Shown one piece after another: positions 1-8,068 of a stretch of DNA of 9,773 nt (within the stretch, counting starts at the first letter, position 1; each line of letters starts with the position of its first letter). A program made the position numbers and the translations under genes. The DNA lies in the NCBI GenBank assembly GCA_029779995.1, contig JAKOZM010000534.1, positions 1 through 9,773 on the forward strand, written 5' to 3'. The notes under the pieces are model-generated. The model ran no database searches. It was not told the DNA's origin and saw nothing but the letters and a program-made list of their open reading frames with translations. Source of the DNA: Actinomycetes bacterium. Its GTDB lineage: Bacteria > Actinomycetota > Actinomycetes > S36-B12 > UBA10799.

Positions 1-215
1 GAGATGTCCACGGCCGTCAGGTTGCAGAAGCCCAGGGACAGCAGAGTGTCCACCATCATCGAGGACCCGGCGCCGATGTCCACGATCGGCGCCTCGGGCA
101 CCAGGTGCAGATCCCGGATGAAGTCGTCCCACACGGTGTGAGCCTCCTGCCACCAGGACACCGCATCCATCTCACGGGAGGTGTGAACACTCTCCCACTT
201 CACTGCTTCGGACAT
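1..215 (-). CDS. Class I SAM-dependent methyltransferase, N-terminal part (runs off left edge)
   Basis: Translating the minus strand from the ATG at 215-213 gives 71 uninterrupted residues to the window edge. Residues 44-52 read IVDIGAGSS, the glycine-rich motif I at the first strand of the Rossmann-like fold that binds S-adenosylmethionine. The stretch TAVDI at 67-71 looks like the second strand, whose acidic residue (Asp70) usually contacts the SAM ribose. The N-terminal 40 residues are Trp-rich (WW at 21-22, W at 7 and 29) and probably form the helical cap seen before motif I in many small methyltransferases. The start is supported by AGGAGG at 226-221, 5 nt upstream. It lies downstream of the LOR gene on the same strand, 157 nt away. 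The substrate cannot be told from this fragment. Family assignment is fairly secure from motif I; anything finer would be a guess. Confidence 0.8.
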   Translation of the reverse strand, partial: MSEAVKWESVHTSREMDAVSWWQEAHTVWDDFIRDLHLVPEAPIVDIGAGSSMMVDTLLSLGFCNLTAVDI

Positions 216-220
216 GCCTG

Positions 221-226
221 CCTCCT
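221..226 (-). promoter_or_regulatory. Shine-Dalgarno sequence of the methyltransferase
   Basis: Perfect AGGAGG on the minus strand, 5 nt before the ATG at 215-213. It fixes the start and shows that this gene uses a leadered mRNA, unlike several neighbours. Confidence 0.75.
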
Positions 227-240
227 GCCCATAGTCTGCA

Positions 241-264
241 TTGCCAAACCATCACTGGTGGCAA
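241..264. repeat. Interrupted inverted repeat upstream of the methyltransferase
   Basis: TTGCC-AA-ACCA-TCAC-TGGT-GGCAA: nine pairable positions per arm with a 2-nt bulge and a 4-nt loop. It lies 26 to 49 bp upstream of the methyltransferase start, where a promoter or operator would be expected, in a gap that otherwise holds no gene. It could be a regulator binding site or a hairpin in the 5' leader. The function is inferred from position only. Confidence 0.35.
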
Positions 265-334
265 GTCGCGCCGGTGAGGAGATTTTGCAGGTTCGCCTGA
301 TTCGTTCAAACGCGCCGTTTCGGATAGGGCGATT

Positions 335-361
335 CTGCACGAGCGGGGCGCACTTGTGCAG
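335..361 (-). terminator. Possible stem-loop after the LOR gene
   Basis: Arms CTGCAC (335-340) and GTGCAG (356-361) are perfect inverted repeats. Pairing can continue inward by two more pairs past one mismatch, leaving a 9-nt loop. The stem begins 11 nt past the LOR stop codon in the direction of transcription. There is no U-tract, so if it terminates transcription it would be of the tail-less type often proposed in actinobacteria. Confidence 0.3.
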
Positions 362-372
362 TCAGCAGTGGC

Positions 373-909
373 TCATCGGTCGGGATGTGCCATGGCGTCG
401 ACCACGGCGACCGAGGCCAGAATCAGCGCCACGTTCTGACCCGGCGCCACCTCGACACCGTACGTGTCAGCCACCCGCAGCCACCGCTTGGAGACCTCGG
501 CCACCTTGTTGCCGTCCACCTCGAGGCTGTACTCGTGATCGACGATGTTGCCCTGGATCTTCATGTCGGGCCCGCCGTCGACCTCGACGTGCCAACGCTC
601 CCGCAGGGGGCTGATGAGGGCTTTCTTGACCTTTGCCGACGGCCCAGCGCCAGATGATTCGATCTCCATCGTGTCGCGCACGTGCAGCATCTTCTGTTGG
701 ATCTTGTACAACTCGTTGCCGTTGGCATCCTCGAACTTCATGGTGTCGCGCACACGCAACGCCTTGCCGTCCACCTTGTAGCAGCGATTGCCGTGGTTGT
801 CCTCGATCCAGAAGTCATCGCCGATGCTGAGCAACTTCTGGCGCATCTGGTAGAAGGTCTGGCCCTGGTTGTCCGCGCGGCGTTCTTGCACACGATCTCG
901 TAAACCCAT
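373..909 (-). CDS. LURP-one-related (LOR / tubby C-terminal-like) family protein
   Basis: 178 aa, cytoplasmic, with no signal peptide or membrane helix. The protein is a series of short beta-hairpins with turn motifs such as DNHGN (37-41), DANGN (61-65) and VDGN (131-134). Two consecutive units end in VRDTM (residues 53-57 and 77-81), a visible internal repeat of about 24 residues. This pattern, with QMRQKLLSIGDDFWIED near the N-terminus, is that of LURP-one-related proteins, which fold as a tubby-like 12-stranded barrel around a central helix. Bacterial members have no settled biochemical role; binding of lipid or of a nucleic-acid partner has been suggested by analogy only. I chose ATG 909-907 because homology-like sequence begins there. 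The open frame continues upstream to 1227, but that extension lies antisense inside the oxidoreductase gene and looks like low-complexity shadow coding. No clear Shine-Dalgarno precedes the ATG. It is divergent from the oxidoreductase, with 84 bp between the start codons. Confidence 0.82.
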   Translation of the reverse strand: MGLRDRVQERRADNQGQTFYQMRQKLLSIGDDFWIEDNHGNRCYKVDGKALRVRDTMKFEDANGNELYKIQQKMLHVRDTMEIESSGAGPSAKVKKALISPLRERWHVEVDGGPDMKIQGNIVDHEYSLEVDGNKVAEVSKRWLRVADTYGVEVAPGQNVALILASVAVVDAMAHPDR

Positions 910-916
910 GGGGTTC

Positions 917-922
917 AGTGTG
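917..922 (-). promoter_or_regulatory. Weak -10-like box for the LOR gene
   Basis: CACACT on the minus strand, 7 nt before the LOR ATG. It keeps the A2 and T6 of the TANNNT consensus but lacks T1. With no Shine-Dalgarno present, a leaderless start is possible. The call is made mainly by analogy with the better boxes in this window. Confidence 0.25.
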
Positions 923-931
923 GCTGAAAAT

Positions 932-955
932 CCTTGGCTACGTCTCCCCCCAAGG
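932..955. repeat. Inverted repeat CCTTGG...CCAAGG in the divergent promoter region
   Basis: Perfect 6-bp arms at 932-937 and 950-955, separated by 12 nt, between the LOR and oxidoreductase genes. It lies just upstream of the tighter palindrome at 958-970. It may be part of the same regulatory region; the arms are short enough that chance cannot be excluded. Confidence 0.3.
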
Positions 956-957
956 CG

Positions 958-970
958 GGTGAGACTCACC
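958..970. promoter_or_regulatory. Perfect palindrome GGTGAG-A-CTCACC, candidate operator
   Basis: A 13-bp perfect inverted repeat with a single central base, in the middle of the 84-bp divergent region. It covers the place (about 959-964) where a -35 element would stand 17 bp upstream of the TACCGT box at 982-987. A protein bound here would be expected to block or alter transcription of the oxidoreductase, and it also lies 49-61 bp upstream of the LOR start. The regulator is unknown. Confidence 0.45.
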
Positions 971-981
971 GGCGGTGCGTC

Positions 982-987
982 TACCGT
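982..987 (+). promoter_or_regulatory. -10 box (TACCGT) for a leaderless oxidoreductase mRNA
   Basis: TACCGT matches the actinobacterial TANNNT -10 and ends 6 nt before the ATG at 994. Transcription would therefore start at or next to the A of the start codon. There is no Shine-Dalgarno in the intervening bases, which supports a leaderless transcript. Confidence 0.5.
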
Positions 988-993
988 AGGCCC

Positions 994-3147
994 ATGGCGA
1001 AACCTCGGGTGACCGCGGCCGGTGGCTTCCCGGCGATCAAATATGTGCTGGGCAAGGCCTGGGCGACGGGTGACTTCACGGCGACCATGCAACGGATGCG
1101 CTCCAAGAACACGTGCAAGACCTGCGCACTCGGGATGGGCGGGCAGCAGGGCGGCATGGTCAACGAGGCCGGCCATTTCCCGGAGGTCTGCAAGAAGAGT
1201 GTGCAGGCGCAGGTCGCGGACATGCAACCGGCGATCCCCGAATCGTTCTTCGCCGCCAACGACCTAACGGCGCTGCGTCGGCTGAGTAGCCGGGAGGCGG
1301 AAAATCTGGGGCGGTTGGCGTATCCCATCGCCCTGCGCCCGGGAGATCGCCACTTCCGGCGGATCGGCTGGGATGAGGCGCTCGGGGCGGCCGGGTCGGC
1401 GCTGCGTGCCGCCGATCCGCGCCGCACCTTCTGGTACGCCAGCGGCCGCTCCGGCAACGAGAGCGCCTTCCTGATGCAGTTGGTGGCGCGCGCCTACGGT
1501 AGCCCGAACATCCATAACTGCTCCTTCTACTGCCACAACGCGTCCTCGGTCGCGCTTGCTGACATCTACGGCAGCGGGACGGCGTCGGTGACCCTGGACG
1601 ATCTCGGTGCGGCGGACCTCGTGCTCCTGGCCGGCGCGAATCCGGCCAGCAACCATCCCCGGCTGATGACCCAACTGATCCACCTCCGCCGCCGCGGCGG
1701 CAAGGTCATTGTCATTAACCCAATCCGGGAATTGGGGTTGCAGCGCTTTCGGCTGCCCTCGGATGCCCGCAGCCTGGTGGCGGGATCGCAGGTCAGCGAT
1801 ATGTACCTGCAGCCACGGATCGGCGGTGACATCGCTGTGTTCACGGCTCTGCTCAAACTCGCACGCTGGGATGAGGGTTTCGTGGCCGCGCACACGTCGG
1901 GCGCCCAGGACGTGCGGGCCCATCTCGACGGCCTGGACCTTGACGTACTCGCGCGGGCGGCGGGTGTGGAGGTCGCCGACCTGACGGTGGCAGCTGACCT
2001 CCTCAACGCGGCTGGGAGCGGCATCTTCATGTGGTCCATGGGGCTGACCCATCATCAGCACGGCACCGACAACATCCGGGCGCTGGGCAATCTGGCGCTG
2101 GCCAGGGGTTTCCTCGGGCGGCCTGGTGCTGGGCTGATGCCGATCCGCGGTCACTCGAACGTGCAGGGGGTGGGATCGATGGGGGTGTCCCCCACGCTCA
2201 AGCGGGCATTCGCCGACGAGTTGGAGCGTCGCTTCGGCGTCACGGTGGAGTCGGGGCAGGACACCCACGCCAGTGTCGCCGCAGCCCACGCCGGCGACAT
2301 CGACGCCGCGGTCCTCGTCGGCGGCAATCTGTGGGCCAGCAATCCGGATGCGGACTGGGCGGCGTCGGCCCTGCAGCGGATACCGGTCACTGTCAGTCTG
2401 ACGACCAAACTCAACCCTGGCCACTTCCACGGCAACGGGGCGACGATGGTGATCCTGCCCGTGTTCGCCCGGGATGAGGAGCGGCAGGCCACCACGCAGG
2501 AATCCATGTTCAATTACGTGCGTCTGTCCTCCGGTGGGCAACCGTTCATCGACGGTGAGATGCGCTGCGAGACCGACATCCTGGCAGCACTTGCGGACAG
2601 GACAATGGGAAGTGACCGCTTCGACTGGGGGGTGCTGCGCGATCACCACAGCCTGCGCGAGGCGATCGCTGCGGTCGTGCCCGGTTACGCTCCGGTCGCC
2701 CGGATCGAGACCGACGGCGAATTCCAGATCACCGGCCGCACGTTCCACCAGCCGTCATTCGGCACCGACGACGGGCGTGGGCACTTCCACATCGTTGAGG
2801 TTCCGGAGCCCGTCGAGGGTTTCCAGCTCATGACCATCCGCTCGGAGGGACAGTTCAACTCCGTGGTCTACGACGAGGAGGACCTGTACCGGGGCAACAC
2901 CCGCCGCGACGTGGTCATGATGAATGCCGTCGATGCCGCGCTGGCCGGGATCAGGGAGGGAGATCTGGTCGAGGTAAACAGTGCCATTGCCTCGATGACG
3001 GTACGTGCCGCCGTCATCGATATCGCGCGCGGCTGCCTGGCGATGTACTACCCGGAGGCGAATGCCCTGGTGGTGCCGACGCTGGATCCGGAGTCGCGCA
3101 CGCCGGCGTTCAAGAGTGTCCCGGTGACGGTGCGGCGGGTGGGCTGA
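994..3147 (+). CDS. FdhF/YdeP-type molybdopterin-dependent oxidoreductase (formate dehydrogenase alpha-like)
   Basis: 717 aa, cytoplasmic, no Tat signal. It belongs to the bis-MGD molybdenum enzyme superfamily and most resembles the YdeP branch of formate dehydrogenase H-like proteins. The N-terminal cysteine motif is C41-x2-C44 ... C66. The classical C-x2-C-x3-C-x(about 27)-C pattern is incomplete, as is usual in this branch, so the [4Fe-4S] cluster may be altered. Cys180-His181, in NCSFYCHNAS, aligns with the selenocysteine-His pair of E. coli FdhF, so a cysteine would ligate molybdenum. Further cofactor-domain motifs are GRSGNESAF (151-159), GANPASNHPR (214-223), and RGHSNVQG (385-392), which contains the counterpart of the conserved catalytic Arg. 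The C-terminal molydopterin-binding domain spans roughly 570-715, with TIRSEGQFNS (614-623). I chose ATG 994 over the in-frame TTG at 934 because of the -10 box just upstream and the family-like N-terminus. No electron-transfer subunit or fdhD lies beside it. Family confidence is high; the true substrate is unknown and formate is not proven. Confidence 0.92.
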   Translation: MAKPRVTAAGGFPAIKYVLGKAWATGDFTATMQRMRSKNTCKTCALGMGGQQGGMVNEAGHFPEVCKKSVQAQVADMQPAIPESFFAANDLTALRRLSSREAENLGRLAYPIALRPGDRHFRRIGWDEALGAAGSALRAADPRRTFWYASGRSGNESAFLMQLVARAYGSPNIHNCSFYCHNASSVALADIYGSGTASVTLDDLGAADLVLLAGANPASNHPRLMTQLIHLRRRGGKVIVINPIRELGLQRFRLPSDARSLVAGSQVSDMYLQPRIGGDIAVFTALLKLARWDEGFVAAHTSGAQDVRAHLDGLDLDVLARAAGVEVADLTVAADLLNAAGSGIFMWSMGLTHHQHGTDNIRALGNLALARGFLGRPGAGLMPIRGHSNVQGVGSMGVSPTLKRAFADELERRFGVTVESGQDTHASVAAAHAGDIDAAVLVGGNLWASNPDADWAASALQRIPVTVSLTTKLNPGHFHGNGATMVILPVFARDEERQATTQESMFNYVRLSSGGQPFIDGEMRCETDILAALADRTMGSDRFDWGVLRDHHSLREAIAAVVPGYAPVARIETDGEFQITGRTFHQPSFGTDDGRGHFHIVEVPEPVEGFQLMTIRSEGQFNSVVYDEEDLYRGNTRRDVVMMNAVDAALAGIREGDLVEVNSAIASMTVRAAVIDIARGCLAMYYPEANALVVPTLDPESRTPAFKSVPVTVRRVG

Positions 3148-3152
3148 GCGAT

Positions 3153-3159
3153 TGGGCAG
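3153..3159. repeat. Left outer arm of a palindrome split by the IS
   Basis: TGGGCAG, the exact reverse complement of CTGCCCA at 4464-4470. Both arms stand 19 nt outside the IS ends. The pairing continues outward past one mismatch (GA at 3150-3151 with TC at 4472-4473), giving a 10-position stem with one mismatch. The oxidoreductase stop is only 5 nt upstream, so before insertion this was probably the intergenic hairpin or bidirectional terminator between two convergent genes. Confidence 0.5.
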
Positions 3160-3175
3160 TCGTTGCTGCGACACG

Positions 3176-3178
3176 CCG
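3176..3178. repeat. Possible 3-bp target-site duplication, left copy (CCG)
   Basis: CCG directly abuts the left terminal repeat, and CCG is also found directly after the right terminal repeat (4445-4447). IS30-family elements usually duplicate 2-3 bp. A 3-bp match can arise by chance, so this supports the end assignment only moderately. Confidence 0.45.
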
Positions 3179-3206
3179 GGCTGGTTCAAGGGGTCCGTGC
3201 AACAGT
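3179..3206 (+). repeat. IS30 left terminal inverted repeat
   Basis: 28 bp. Aligned without gaps against the reverse complement of 4417-4444, it matches at 22 positions, including the inner nine bases TGCAACAGT, the block TTCA and GGTC. Confidence 0.8.
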
Positions 3207-3231
3207 CCAGCATTGAAGGTGGGTGTGTTGC

Positions 3232-4437
3232 ATGGGGCATCGGATGGGGCGTTCGAGGATTCCTCGGGTGGTCGAGGATGTGTTCTGGCAGGAGCGGGGG
3301 CGGGGGGAACGGATTGAGCAAGCCGCGCTGATCGCGGGCGTGTCGCAGAGCACGGGGCGCACGTGGGTTCGTCAGCGTGGTGGGGTGAAACCTGTTCCTC
3401 ATAGCAGTGGTAGAGATTTGACGTTTGCCCAGCGCATCGAGATTCAGGCCGGGATCGCCGCTGGCCGCAACAATGCCCAGATCGCCGAGTCGTTGGGGTG
3501 TCACCGAGCCACGGTGGGCAGGGAGTTGCGCCGTAACCGCCGTCCTGGTGATGTGGGCCCGGCCAACCAGCGCCGCGGCTACAAGGCCACGGTCGCCCAG
3601 CAGCGCGCCGATGAGCAGCGGGCGCGGCCCAAGGCACGCAAGTTGGACCGTAACGAGCCCTTGTACGACTATGTCCAGGAGAAGTTGTCCGCGAAGTGGA
3701 GTCCTGAGCAGATCAGCAACCGGTTACGGAAGTTTCATGGGAAGGACCCGCAGATGACGATCAGCCACGAGGCGATCTACCAGGCCCTGTACGTGCAGGG
3801 CGCCGGGGGGCTCACACGTGAGCTGAAGGCTCGGCTGCGCACCGGGCGGACCCTGCGCAAGCCCCACCGCAGCGGTACGAAACGTCCTGGCCGGCTCAAG
3901 GACATGACCATGATCGTGGACCGGCCCGTCGAAGCGTTAGGCCGGGCGGTGCCCGGGCATTGGGAAGGTGACCTGATCACCGGGGCGATGAACCAATCCG
4001 CGGTCGGGACGTTGGCTGACCGGTGCAGCCGGTACACGATGCTGCTGTACCTGCCCACCGACCACGGCGCGGAAGCGGTGCGCGACGAGATGATCGCCGC
4101 CATCGCCCGGATGCCCGCCCGGATTCGCAAGACCGTCACCTGGGACCAAGGCGCCGAGATGGCACACCATCTGGCGATCACCGCCACCAGCGCTGTGCAG
4201 GTGTACTTCTGCAACCCGCACAGCCCCTGGGAACGACCCACCAACGAGAACACCAACGGGCTACTACGAGAGTTCCTCCCCAAAGGCAGCGACCTGTCGC
4301 GCTACACCCGCGAGGAGCTCGACGAGATCGAAGACCTCATGAACAACCGACCCCGCAAAGCCCTAGACTGGCTCACACCAAACGAGCACCTCGCCGAGGT
4401 CCTCGAAGAAGACATCACTGTTGCAACGACCACGTGA
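3232..4437 (+). CDS. IS30-family transposase
   Basis: 401 aa, the usual size for the family. The N-terminal region carries two helix-turn-helix regions: about residues 30-48 (AALIAGVSQSTGRTW) and 64-102, the HTH_38-type unit with IAESLGCHRATVGREL, which would bind the terminal repeats. The catalytic DDE core is complete: Asp247 in PGHWEGDLITG, Asp305 in VTWDQGAEM and Glu339 in RPTNENTNG. The D-57-D-33-E spacing is characteristic of IS30, and ALDWLTPNE near the C-terminus is also typical. ATG 3232 follows AAGGTGGG (3216-3223) at a workable distance and is preferred over GTG 3223, which would overlap that sequence, and over ATG 3244. The stop lies within the right terminal repeat. Two leucines (codons 165 and 236) use TTA, rare in such GC-rich genomes, in keeping with a mobile gene. 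It appears functional. Confidence 0.95.
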   Translation: MGHRMGRSRIPRVVEDVFWQERGRGERIEQAALIAGVSQSTGRTWVRQRGGVKPVPHSSGRDLTFAQRIEIQAGIAAGRNNAQIAESLGCHRATVGRELRRNRRPGDVGPANQRRGYKATVAQQRADEQRARPKARKLDRNEPLYDYVQEKLSAKWSPEQISNRLRKFHGKDPQMTISHEAIYQALYVQGAGGLTRELKARLRTGRTLRKPHRSGTKRPGRLKDMTMIVDRPVEALGRAVPGHWEGDLITGAMNQSAVGTLADRCSRYTMLLYLPTDHGAEAVRDEMIAAIARMPARIRKTVTWDQGAEMAHHLAITATSAVQVYFCNPHSPWERPTNENTNGLLREFLPKGSDLSRYTREELDEIEDLMNNRPRKALDWLTPNEHLAEVLEEDITVATTT

Positions 4438-4444
4438 ATCCGCC
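4417..4444 (-). repeat. IS30 right terminal inverted repeat
   Basis: Read on the minus strand, it pairs with the left repeat at 22 of 28 positions. It contains the last codons and the stop of the transposase, a compact arrangement common in IS30 elements. Confidence 0.8.
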
Positions 4445-4447
4445 CCG
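4445..4447. repeat. Possible 3-bp target-site duplication, right copy (CCG)
   Basis: Matches the CCG at 3176-3178. Removing the element and one copy brings the outer arms 3153-3159 and 4464-4470 to 35 nt apart, with the CCG exactly at the centre. Confidence 0.45.
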
Positions 4448-4463
4448 CGAGGAATCGCACCTT

Positions 4464-4470
4464 CTGCCCA
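4464..4470. repeat. Right outer arm of the palindrome split by the IS
   Basis: CTGCCCA, complementary to TGGGCAG at 3153-3159, lying 16 nt downstream of the asd stop on the minus strand. A second shorter pair, TGCGA (3167-3171) with TCGCA (4455-4459), is nested inside. Locally, GCCC (4466-4469) can also pair with GGGC (4474-4477) across 4 nt, a short hairpin that may now serve asd. Confidence 0.45.
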
Positions 4471-4486
4471 CTCGGGCGCCGAAACC

Positions 4487-6774
<2,288 letters not shown>

Positions 6775-6780
6775 GGCGAA

Positions 6781-6786
6781 CCTCCC
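6781..6786 (-). promoter_or_regulatory. Shine-Dalgarno sequence of the membrane-protein gene
   Basis: GGGAGG on the minus strand, 6 nt upstream of the ATG at 6774-6772. It favours this ATG over the second one three codons later. Confidence 0.7.
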
Positions 6787-6829
6787 ACCCCACCATGTCC
6801 GCTTTGCCCGTCCGGCGGATCACCTGTGG

Positions 6830-6846
6830 CGGGGGATAACGCCCCG
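6830..6846 (-). other. Small GC-rich hairpin between the AlkC-like and membrane-protein genes
   Basis: CGGGG (6830-6834) can pair with CCCCG (6842-6846) across 7 nt. It lies in the 115-nt gap downstream of the AlkC-like gene and has no U-tract. It could weaken read-through or be fortuitous in such GC-rich sequence. The rest of this gap shows only a 10-bp palindrome, GGCACGTGCC, at 6874-6883. Confidence 0.2.
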
Positions 6847-6889
6847 GCACGTCAGTTGGCTGCTCGCGCCCGCGGCACGTGCCCCGACC

Positions 6890-7903
6890 TCACGGATGCC
6901 GTACGACGAGGGTTCCCAGCAACTGTTCACGGCCGTTGAGCAGTACGGAGATCGTGTGCGGCCCCGGGTAGACCCGTCGGGTACTCAACTGCTCGAAGCT
7001 GACGGTCCGTCTGATCGTCGCGCTGGTGGTCAGTTCCCCGCCCTTGAACACTTTGCGCCGCGGTCCCTTAGTGCCTGCGAAGTCCACGATCACATCGACG
7101 AGCACGGGTCCGTTGGTGGTCACTTCGATCGCGAGTCGCAGTCTGTGCCCGATATCGATGCTGGCCGGGATGTCCGCCTCAGCCCTCGCACGGACCTCTC
7201 CGTACCCCAGAATCGCGAGGGCCTGGGGGTCACCGGCCTTGATCAGGGTGCGTAAGCCACGCCGCACGACCGGTCGGGGTGCCCATCGCGCCGCCACCTC
7301 GAGTGCCCTTTGCGGGTGGTCCTTCGAGATGTCATTGAGGTTGTTGCCGACACTGCGTACCACGTAGTCGCTGGGGTCGTCCTTGAGAAGGTCCAGGAGT
7401 TCAATGACAGGGTCGGGATCGTGTCGGAACTGCGGCAGTTGTGGCGCCCAGGGAAGACGCGGCCGGGTACCCTCGCTCACCAAACGGCGCACATGCTCGC
7501 TGGGGTCACCGGTCCACTCACGCAGGCGTTGCATGGTCTGCGGATAGGCGCTGATGAACGGACGGATGCAGAACTCCGCGGTGAACACCTGCGTGAGCTC
7601 GTACATCGCGGCCATGGACTGCTCGTAGGCCGGCAGGCCATATTCCTGGATGAAGAACGCGTGCGGGTTGTAGAAGAAGAAGCCGTCAGCTGCGGGGAAG
7701 GCGAGTTGCTCAATGGCTGCGGCCGGATCGGGGTCGAGGTGATCGCGCATCACCCGTGCCACATGCCGCGCCCGGTCCATGAGACCCAGCGGTTCGAACC
7801 CGATCAGACAGTCGGCAACGAATTCCTGCGGGTTCACCGGTAGCGTCTCGGCGATTCCGCGCAGGACGGACTCATTGAACATGTTCTTCAGGGGCTCGGC
7901 CAT
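6890..7903 (-). CDS. AlkC-like DNA-alkylation repair protein (HEAT-like glycosylase) with C-terminal Ig-like domain
   Basis: 337 aa. The first 240 residues are helical repeats of the DNA_alkylation (AlkC/AlkD) superfamily, base-excision glycosylases that remove positively charged alkylated bases such as N3-methyladenine without flipping the base out. AlkC-type signatures are visible: TAEFCIRPF with Glu110, SEGTRPRLPW with Glu144 and Trp152, and SVGNNLNDISKD with Asn187-Asn190 and Asp191. Their mutual spacing agrees with what I recall of the AlkC active site. Residues about 245-337 are beta-rich (IDIGHRLRLAIEV, VLVDVIVDF, PGPHTISVLLNG) and fit the Ig-like domain that marks the larger AlkC subfamily and contacts DNA. 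ATG 7903 is chosen because a TACGCT box lies 8 nt upstream. The TTG at 7912, three codons earlier, would overlap that box. It is divergent from the HIT gene and upstream of the membrane protein and asd on the same strand. Confidence 0.88.
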   Translation of the reverse strand: MAEPLKNMFNESVLRGIAETLPVNPQEFVADCLIGFEPLGLMDRARHVARVMRDHLDPDPAAAIEQLAFPAADGFFFYNPHAFFIQEYGLPAYEQSMAAMYELTQVFTAEFCIRPFISAYPQTMQRLREWTGDPSEHVRRLVSEGTRPRLPWAPQLPQFRHDPDPVIELLDLLKDDPSDYVVRSVGNNLNDISKDHPQRALEVAARWAPRPVVRRGLRTLIKAGDPQALAILGYGEVRARAEADIPASIDIGHRLRLAIEVTTNGPVLVDVIVDFAGTKGPRRKVFKGGELTTSATIRRTVSFEQLSTRRVYPGPHTISVLLNGREQLLGTLVVRHP

Positions 7904-7911
7904 GATGGGCA

Positions 7912-7917
7912 AGCGTA
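7912..7917 (-). promoter_or_regulatory. -10 box (TACGCT) for the AlkC-like gene
   Basis: TACGCT on the minus strand ends 8 nt before the ATG at 7903-7901. The distance is at the upper end for a leaderless start, so an mRNA with a leader of 0-2 nt is expected. No Shine-Dalgarno is seen. Confidence 0.45.
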
Positions 7918-8055
7918 TTCGGCCGCGGTGGGTGCCATGTGGTCACTGGCGCCCCCGACTCCCACTCGCAATTGGGCACAAGGTGCGATTCCGCGCGGCG
8001 TGTCGCAGCAGCAAGTGCCCATTTGCGCACCGGCCGGCGCAGCCAGTGCCGTGGC

Positions 8056-8061
8056 TATGCT
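8056..8061 (+). promoter_or_regulatory. -10 box (TATGCT) for the HIT gene
   Basis: TATGCT, close to the TATAAT consensus, ends 7 nt before the ATG at 8069, the ideal spacing for transcription to start at the A of ATG. No Shine-Dalgarno is present. I see no convincing -35 hexamer at 16-18 bp. This is the best promoter candidate in the window. Confidence 0.55.
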
Positions 8062-8068
8062 CACCGTC

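Larger units (their letters stand above)
3179..4444. mobile_element. Complete IS30-family insertion sequence (1266 bp)
   Basis: The element has an uninterrupted DDE transposase, 28-bp imperfect terminal inverted repeats that match at 22 of 28 positions, and a CCG on each side. The shared inner block TGCAACAGT with an upstream GGTC is typical of IS30-family ends. It occupies the gap between the 3' ends of the oxidoreductase gene and asd and interrupts neither. Nothing indicates decay, so it may be mobile or a recent arrival. The exact outer borders rest on the end of strong repeat similarity and on the CCG duplication. A longer repeat reaching 3150 and 4473 is a weaker alternative, because sequence symmetry continues outward without a matching target duplication. 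Confidence 0.88.

Noticed and set aside
934..993. TTG start giving a 20-residue longer oxidoreductase
   Set aside because: The extension overlaps the predicted promoter and palindrome, has no Shine-Dalgarno, and the protein resembles the family from the ATG at 994.
910..1227. N-terminal extension of the LOR reading frame back to 1227
   Set aside because: It is antisense to the start of the oxidoreductase, rich in R/H/A/L without family character, and the LOR-like sequence begins at the ATG at 909.
1531..1533. Selenocysteine at the formate dehydrogenase active site
   Set aside because: The codon at the active-site position reads TGC (Cys180), not TGA. No recoding is needed.
1264..2748. Long 494-codon open frame antisense to the oxidoreductase
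   Set aside because: Composition is that of a high-GC shadow frame (R, H, P, Q and G rich), with no domain or motif. The opposite strand is clearly coding.
6874..6883. GGCACGTGCC palindrome after the AlkC-like gene
   Set aside because: It is a self-complementary 10-mer with no loop and no U-tract, and is easily found by chance in GC-rich DNA; too weak to call an operator or terminator.
7974..8020. Inverted repeat GGGCAC ... GTGCCC in the AlkC-HIT intergenic region
   Set aside because: The arms are only 6 bp and 35 nt apart, with no relation to the -10 boxes; likely chance.
7928..8068. GTG start extending the HIT protein by 47 residues
   Set aside because: The extension is unlike HIT proteins, covers the divergent promoter region, and would run through the -10 box at 8056-8061.
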